Shown here piece after piece: positions 4,745 to 8,476 of a DNA stretch of 8,476 nt. Numbering within the stretch: position 1 is the stretch's first letter; every line of letters begins with the position of its first letter. Below the pieces are notes generated by a model. It was not told the DNA's origin, ran no database searches, and saw only the letters and a program-made list of their open reading frames with translations. The stretch spans positions 1 through 8,476 of the forward strand of contig CABUTL010000041.1 in the NCBI GenBank assembly GCA_902494375.1, read 5' to 3'. The translations under genes were made by a program, and so were the position numbers. The DNA comes from an uncultured Collinsella sp. GTDB taxonomy: Bacteria; Actinomycetota; Coriobacteriia; Coriobacteriales; Coriobacteriaceae.

Positions 4745-6502
4745 TTACAACTGCCAGGTAGCTGCTTCCTTTTGCAGCGCCACCATGCGGGCGAATTCTC
4801 CACCTGCCGCCTTGAGCTGCGCCGGAGTGCCCTGCTCGGCTACCACACCATCCTTGAGCACAACGATCTTATCGGCATTTTCTACCGTGCGCATACGGTG
4901 GGCGATCACGATAACCGTCTTGCCTGCGAGCAGGCGGGAAAGCGCCTGCTGCACCACGGTCTCGTTCTCCACATCCAAGCTCGCCGTCGCCTCGTCCAGC
5001 AACACGATCGGCGCGTCTTTGAGCAGCGCACGGGCGATAGAGATGCGCTGGCGCTCACCGCCGGACAGCTTGGAGCCGTTCTCGCCGATCATGGTGTCAT
5101 AGCCCTGCGGCATGCGGCTCACAAACTCGTCGCAGTTGGCGGCACGCGCGGCAGCAAGCACTTCCTCATCGGTGGCATCGCGACGACCAAGACGGATGTT
5201 TCCCATCACCGTGTCGTCAAAGAGCAACACGTCTTGGAACACAATGGCGTAGTCGCGCAGCAACACCTCGGGATCCACGCTCGCAACATCCACGCCGCCC
5301 ACGGTGACCGTGCCTTCGGTGGCGTCCCAAAAGCGCGCGGCCAGGCGGCTCACCGTGGACTTACCGGAACCCGAAGGACCGACCAGTGCCGTGACCTCCC
5401 CTTCTTTGGCGGCAAAGCTCACATCGGTAAGAACTTTCTCGCCGGCGCGGCCGTCCTCGCCCGCACCATAACCAAATGCCACGTGATCGAACACCACGTC
5501 ATGACCTACGGGCTCAAACTGCTCGCTGCCCCGCGCCACGGGCTCTTCCATGATGGAACGCATGCGCTTGGCCGACGACTCGGCGGCAAACAGCTCGGAC
5601 ATCAGCATCAGCGCCTGATCAAAGGGCGCATAGATGCGGCTCACCATAAGCAGGAAGGCAAACATCATCAAAAAGTCGACCTGGCCGGAGGCGACCATCG
5701 CAGCGCCCGTGACCAACGTGGTGGCAATCCCCAGGCGCAGGATGGCAAAGGCGGAGTTGACCAAAAGCCCATTGGCGAGCTCGCCCTTGGTGGTCTCGCG
5801 CTCCTCGGCATCGATCACGGCGTTGAGCCCCTCAAGATAATGAGCCTCCTGGTTGGTGGCGCGGATCTCGCGCACGCAGTCGAGCGTCTCCTGGATCGCC
5901 TCGGTAACCTTGACCTTCTCGGCACGCACATGGTCGAACACCGGGATCATGGGGCCGCGCGTCAGATACAGCACGGCAAAGGCCACGGGAACGCTCCAAA
6001 ACGCCGCAATCGCCAGCTGCCAGCAAAAGAACAGCGACGCCACGAACACAATGACGCTTGCGATGATGGCACCCCAAAGCTCTCCCAGCACGTGGCTGTA
6101 GGCGTGCTCCATGGCCTGGACGTCACCCATGATGGTCTCGGTTAAATCGGCCAGATCACGACGACCAAAAAACGACAGCGGCAGTTTGCGCAAGCGCTCG
6201 GCAATCTCCATACGCTGCTTGCCGCACTCCTCGTAAAAGATGCAGTAGGTGTAGTAATACTGCTGCCAGTTAGAGGCAAAGAGCAACACGAAAAAGACCA
6301 GGAGGCCGCCCACAATCGGCAGGGCATCCGGCAGGTCGGCACCGGTGGCGAGATGTTCGACAAAACCGGCCATGACCAGGAACAATAAGCCCATGCCGGC
6401 CATGGTAATGAGATTGGTGAGCGCGGTCCAGAAAATGCCGCGTTTTACGCCGGCGACGCCTTTATCGGATAGGAAGTACTTCTTTTGGAATGAGGCGAAC
6501 AT
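4745..6502 (-). CDS. ABC transporter, fused permease-ATPase half-transporter (IrtB/YbtQ-like)
   Basis: 585-aa exporter-fold half-transporter, likely partner of the gene just upstream in a heterodimer in the cytoplasmic membrane. The first 310 residues hold six membrane segments (about 22-48, 62-86, 138-157, 160-180, 247-270, 276-296). The ATPase domain follows: Walker A GPSGSGKST at 375-383, Q-loop Gln423, signature LSGGE 479-483, Walker B with Asp503 and catalytic Glu504, H-loop His535. All are intact. The IrtAB/YbtPQ group, despite the exporter fold, imports iron-siderophore complexes; other half-transporters of this shape export peptides or drugs, so the substrate is unproven. Its ATG directly abuts the upstream TAA (TAAATG), with GGGAGG/GAGG inside the end of the upstream gene, implying translational coupling. 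The operator shared with the FezAB-like operon favours an iron role. Confidence 0.92.
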   Translation of the reverse strand: MFASFQKKYFLSDKGVAGVKRGIFWTALTNLITMAGMGLLFLVMAGFVEHLATGADLPDALPIVGGLLVFFVLLFASNWQQYYYTYCIFYEECGKQRMEIAERLRKLPLSFFGRRDLADLTETIMGDVQAMEHAYSHVLGELWGAIIASVIVFVASLFFCWQLAIAAFWSVPVAFAVLYLTRGPMIPVFDHVRAEKVKVTEAIQETLDCVREIRATNQEAHYLEGLNAVIDAEERETTKGELANGLLVNSAFAILRLGIATTLVTGAAMVASGQVDFLMMFAFLLMVSRIYAPFDQALMLMSELFAAESSAKRMRSIMEEPVARGSEQFEPVGHDVVFDHVAFGYGAGEDGRAGEKVLTDVSFAAKEGEVTALVGPSGSGKSTVSRLAARFWDATEGTVTVGGVDVASVDPEVLLRDYAIVFQDVLLFDDTVMGNIRLGRRDATDEEVLAAARAANCDEFVSRMPQGYDTMIGENGSKLSGGERQRISIARALLKDAPIVLLDEATASLDVENETVVQQALSRLLAGKTVIVIAHRMRTVENADKIVVLKDGVVAEQGTPAQLKAAGGEFARMVALQKEAATWQL

Positions 6503-8326
6503 TTAGGCCTCGCCTCCCTTCGTGACGGCGGCATCCGCGGCAGCAGTGATCTTCCAGCTCGCGGCCTGTTCGTATTCGGCCCACATCTTGGCGTATAGAC
6601 CGTTTTGGGACAGCAGCTCGGCATGGGTGCCAGTCTCCTGCACGCTACCTTGGTTGAGCACCACGATTTGGTCTGCGCCCACTACAGTCGAGAGTCGGTG
6701 CGCAATCATAATGACCGTGCGACCCGCTGCCAGCTTGCTAAAGGCGCGCTGGATGAGCGCCTCGTTCTCGGGATCGGCAAACGCCGTGGCCTCATCGAGC
6801 ACCACGATAGGCGCGTCTTTAAGGATCGCGCGGGCGAGTGCCACGCGCTGGACCTCGCCGCCCGAAAGATATGCTCCGCCGGCACCGAGCATGGTATTGA
6901 TGCCCTGTGGAAGCTTGGCCACAATGTCGTCGCACTGAGCTTCGGAGAGGGCCGCGCGCACTTCGTCGTCAGTGGCTCCAGGCTTGGAGGCGCGCACGTT
7001 ATCGGCAAGTGTTTGCCGGAACAGCTGGTTGGTCTGGAACACGAAGGCGACCTGGTCCATAAGCTCGTGCGGATCCATATCGCGAACATCCACACCGCCT
7101 ACGAGCACTCGACCCGAGGAGACATCCCAAAAACGCGGAATCAGGCTTGCGCAGGTTGACTTACCGCCGCCCGAGGGACCAACCAACGCAAGGGTGCTAC
7201 CCGCGGGAACGCTAAAACTCACATGATCGACGGCAGGCGCTTCGGCACCCTCGTAGGTAAAGCTCACGTCCTCAAAGCGCACATCGCTACCAACAGGATG
7301 CTTGGGCTGGGCAGGCACGGAGAGCTGCTTGGAATCCATAACGCTTCGGATACGCGCCAGCGAATCGGCACTCATCTGAGACGCCTCGCCCACAAACATA
7401 AGCTTGGTCATGGCCGTCGGCACCACGGCCGAAAAGATCGCGTAAAACGTGAAGTTGGTCATAAAATGCGCGAAGTCCGTCTCACCCGGCGCCAACAGCA
7501 ACGCCACGGGCAAAAGAAATGCCACGAGGCCATTGAGCGCGGTAAGGTTGAGCACCTGCGGGCCTCGGCAGAATGTACCCGCATAGTTTTGCGCCATGTC
7601 GGCGTATTCGGCGATTGCATCGTGGAACGCCTTAAAGGAGTAGACCGTCTGCTGGAACACCTTGACCACGGGGATACCGCGAACGTATTCGGTGCCGGTC
7701 TTGTTCATCTTGACCAGCGCGCCCATGTAGGCCTTCATAAACTCGGCGCCCTTGCCGCTCATCATGGTGGCCATGGCGCAAAACGAAACGGCCACCGAAA
7801 TGAGGCATGCCGCGCCCAAGCGCCAATCGAGGGCGAAAAGCAGCACGAGCAAGCCCACGACCATGGCGGCGGCGCCTGCGATATCGGGCAGCATGTGTGC
7901 GAGCAAAGTCTCTGTGGAAGCGGCGCATCCGTCTACGATACGGCGCAGCTCACCGGTGGCGTGTGTGTTAAAGTAGCCAAGCGGCAGCTTAAGCAGGTGC
8001 TCGCTCGTAGTCTTGCGAATATTGGACGCGCAGCGAAACGCAGACAGGTGCGTGCACATGAGCCCCACGAAATAGACCACGATGCTTGCCAGCGCAAACC
8101 CCACGGCCCACCAGCCATACGTCGCGATGCCGCAGGCTTCGCTCCAGTTAGGTGCCACGGCGATCAGATCGCGCGCGACAAGCCAAATGCACACGTACGG
8201 GCCAAAGCTCAGCAGCTGCGAGAGCGCCGAGAGGGCCATGCCCAAATATGTTAGGAATTTACGGTCGCCGGCATATGCAAGCAGCTCGCCGATACCGCCG
8301 CCTTCCTTTTTTGATCCCTTTGCCAT
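6503..8326 (-). CDS. ABC transporter, fused permease-ATPase half-transporter (IrtA/YbtP-like)
   Basis: 607-aa exporter-fold half-transporter. Membrane segments lie at about 25-52, 68-92, 146-166, 168-190, 258-278 and 288-312. The ATPase domain has Walker A GPSGGGKST 383-391, Q-loop Gln431, signature LSGGE 487-491, Walker B with Asp511 and Glu512, and H-loop His543. The D-loop reads FADPENE rather than the usual SALD/SLD form, a variant I associate with the siderophore-type IrtA/YbtP/YbtQ proteins. There is no extra N-terminal siderophore-reductase domain as in mycobacterial IrtA, so it is closer to YbtP in size. I start at ATG 8326 because AGAAAGGA lies 5 nt upstream; an in-frame ATG at 8389 lies within the operator palindrome and has no ribosome site. 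It is first in a two-gene operon with the following half-transporter. Substrate unproven; iron-chelate is the favoured guess. Confidence 0.92.
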   Translation of the reverse strand: MAKGSKKEGGGIGELLAYAGDRKFLTYLGMALSALSQLLSFGPYVCIWLVARDLIAVAPNWSEACGIATYGWWAVGFALASIVVYFVGLMCTHLSAFRCASNIRKTTSEHLLKLPLGYFNTHATGELRRIVDGCAASTETLLAHMLPDIAGAAAMVVGLLVLLFALDWRLGAACLISVAVSFCAMATMMSGKGAEFMKAYMGALVKMNKTGTEYVRGIPVVKVFQQTVYSFKAFHDAIAEYADMAQNYAGTFCRGPQVLNLTALNGLVAFLLPVALLLAPGETDFAHFMTNFTFYAIFSAVVPTAMTKLMFVGEASQMSADSLARIRSVMDSKQLSVPAQPKHPVGSDVRFEDVSFTYEGAEAPAVDHVSFSVPAGSTLALVGPSGGGKSTCASLIPRFWDVSSGRVLVGGVDVRDMDPHELMDQVAFVFQTNQLFRQTLADNVRASKPGATDDEVRAALSEAQCDDIVAKLPQGINTMLGAGGAYLSGGEVQRVALARAILKDAPIVVLDEATAFADPENEALIQRAFSKLAAGRTVIMIAHRLSTVVGADQIVVLNQGSVQETGTHAELLSQNGLYAKMWAEYEQAASWKITAAADAAVTKGGEA

Positions 8327-8331
8327 GAGAT

Positions 8332-8339
8332 TCCTTTCT
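8332..8339 (-). promoter_or_regulatory. Ribosome binding site fixing the start of the IrtA/YbtP-like gene
   Basis: AGAAAGGA on the minus strand lies 5 nt before ATG 8326. It decides between this start and an in-frame ATG at 8389, 21 codons upstream, which has no such site. Confidence 0.8.
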
Positions 8340-8345
8340 AACGGC

Positions 8346-8374
8346 TTGAGAGTTAACCGTAATGAACTTATCAT
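8346..8374 (+). promoter_or_regulatory. Possible divergent plus-strand promoter
   Basis: TTGAGA (8346-8351) and TATCAT (8369-8374) are spaced by 17 bp, each five of six to consensus, pointing out of the right edge. Its start point would fall at the left end of the 8380-8397 palindrome. No well-supported gene follows in the remaining 90 bases, so it may be fortuitous or serve a gene beyond the window. The minus-strand promoter of the ABC operon is less clear: TTGTGA (8398-8393) and AATGAT (8375-8370), 17 bp apart, four of six each. Confidence 0.3.
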
Positions 8375-8379
8375 TGATG

Positions 8380-8397
8380 TGTTAGCCATGGCTCACA
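8380..8397. promoter_or_regulatory. Palindromic operator, copy 2, upstream of the ABC transporter operon
   Basis: TGTTAGCCATGGCTCACA is an 18-bp palindrome with a single mismatched pair, at the same relative position as the mismatch in the copy at 4658-4677. The central ten bases AGCCATGGCT and the outer T-A pairs are identical in both copies. It lies about 55 nt upstream of ATG 8326 and overlaps the best -35 candidate on the minus strand, as a repressor site would. Confidence 0.6.
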
Positions 8398-8411
8398 ATC
8401 GAGCCAGGCGT

Positions 8412-8447
8412 GGACGTTTCTGCAAAGGAAAGGGACGCTTTTGCAAA
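8412..8447. repeat. Imperfect 15-nt direct repeat, 21-nt period
   Basis: GGACGTTTCTGCAAA (8412-8426) and GGACGCTTTTGCAAA (8433-8447) differ at two positions and start 21 nt apart. They lie upstream of the ABC operon operator. In the plus frame from ATG 8388 they encode GRFCK twice within a 27-codon open frame, which has no ribosome binding site. Confidence 0.45.
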
Positions 8448-8476
8448 TACGGCGGGCAGCGACCGACATAACCGAG

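Noticed and set aside
4715..6145. Plus-strand open frame of 476 codons across the second ABC gene
   Set aside because: Antisense shadow of a clear ABC half-transporter; the translation is an abnormal His/Arg-rich mixture.
7223..8254. Plus-strand open frame of 343 codons across the first ABC gene
   Set aside because: Antisense shadow, same unnatural composition, no start signals.
8327..8389. ABC transporter start at ATG 8389
   Set aside because: It lies in the palindromic operator without a ribosome site, whereas ATG 8326 has AGAAAGGA at ideal distance.

Overview
The window looks like chromosomal DNA from a GC-rich, gram-positive-type bacterium. The tmRNA tag ends in ALAA, the genes are compact, and the combination of an iron-type P1B ATPase, a small glycine-rich membrane protein and an IrtAB/YbtPQ-like ABC pair suggests a gut Actinomycetota of the Coriobacteriia (Collinsella-like). 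That assignment is inference from gene content and composition; no marker here proves it. I see no insertion sequence, integrase or CRISPR array.

Layout from left to right. (1) Positions 1-470: the tmRNA gene ssrA on the minus strand, with a strong terminator, and beyond that terminator a 17-nt copy of the tmRNA T-arm in opposite orientation. (2) 708-1142: one plus-strand gene for an unrecognised 144-aa soluble protein, ending at a GC-rich hairpin shared with the convergent gene. (3) 1201-2135: a minus-strand toxin-antitoxin operon, with a RelB/DinJ- or VapB-like antitoxin overlapping a PIN-domain (VapC-like) toxin. Its well-formed promoter is wrapped in GCTAGC palindromes. (4) 2137-4680: a minus-strand operon of a small one-pass membrane protein and a P1B-type ATPase whose usual CPC metal motif reads Tyr-Ser-Cys. 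This pair resembles the fezA/fezB core of ferrosome (iron-storage organelle) loci. (5) 4720-8326: a minus-strand operon of two half-size exporter-fold ABC transporters of the IrtAB/YbtPQ type, with the second start codon directly abutting the first stop. (6) 8327-8476: its upstream region, with regulatory sequence and no convincing gene.

The most interesting point is that the ATPase operon and the ABC operon each carry, in their upstream regions, a near-perfect palindrome with the same core (TNAGCCATGGCTNA). I found these two copies and no others in the window. This suggests one transcription factor controls both operons. The half-site resembles the AGGTTAG half of DtxR-type sites, so a shared iron or metal regulon is a reasonable, testable model: the ABC pair would bring in iron-chelates, and the FezAB-like pair would store or sequester iron.
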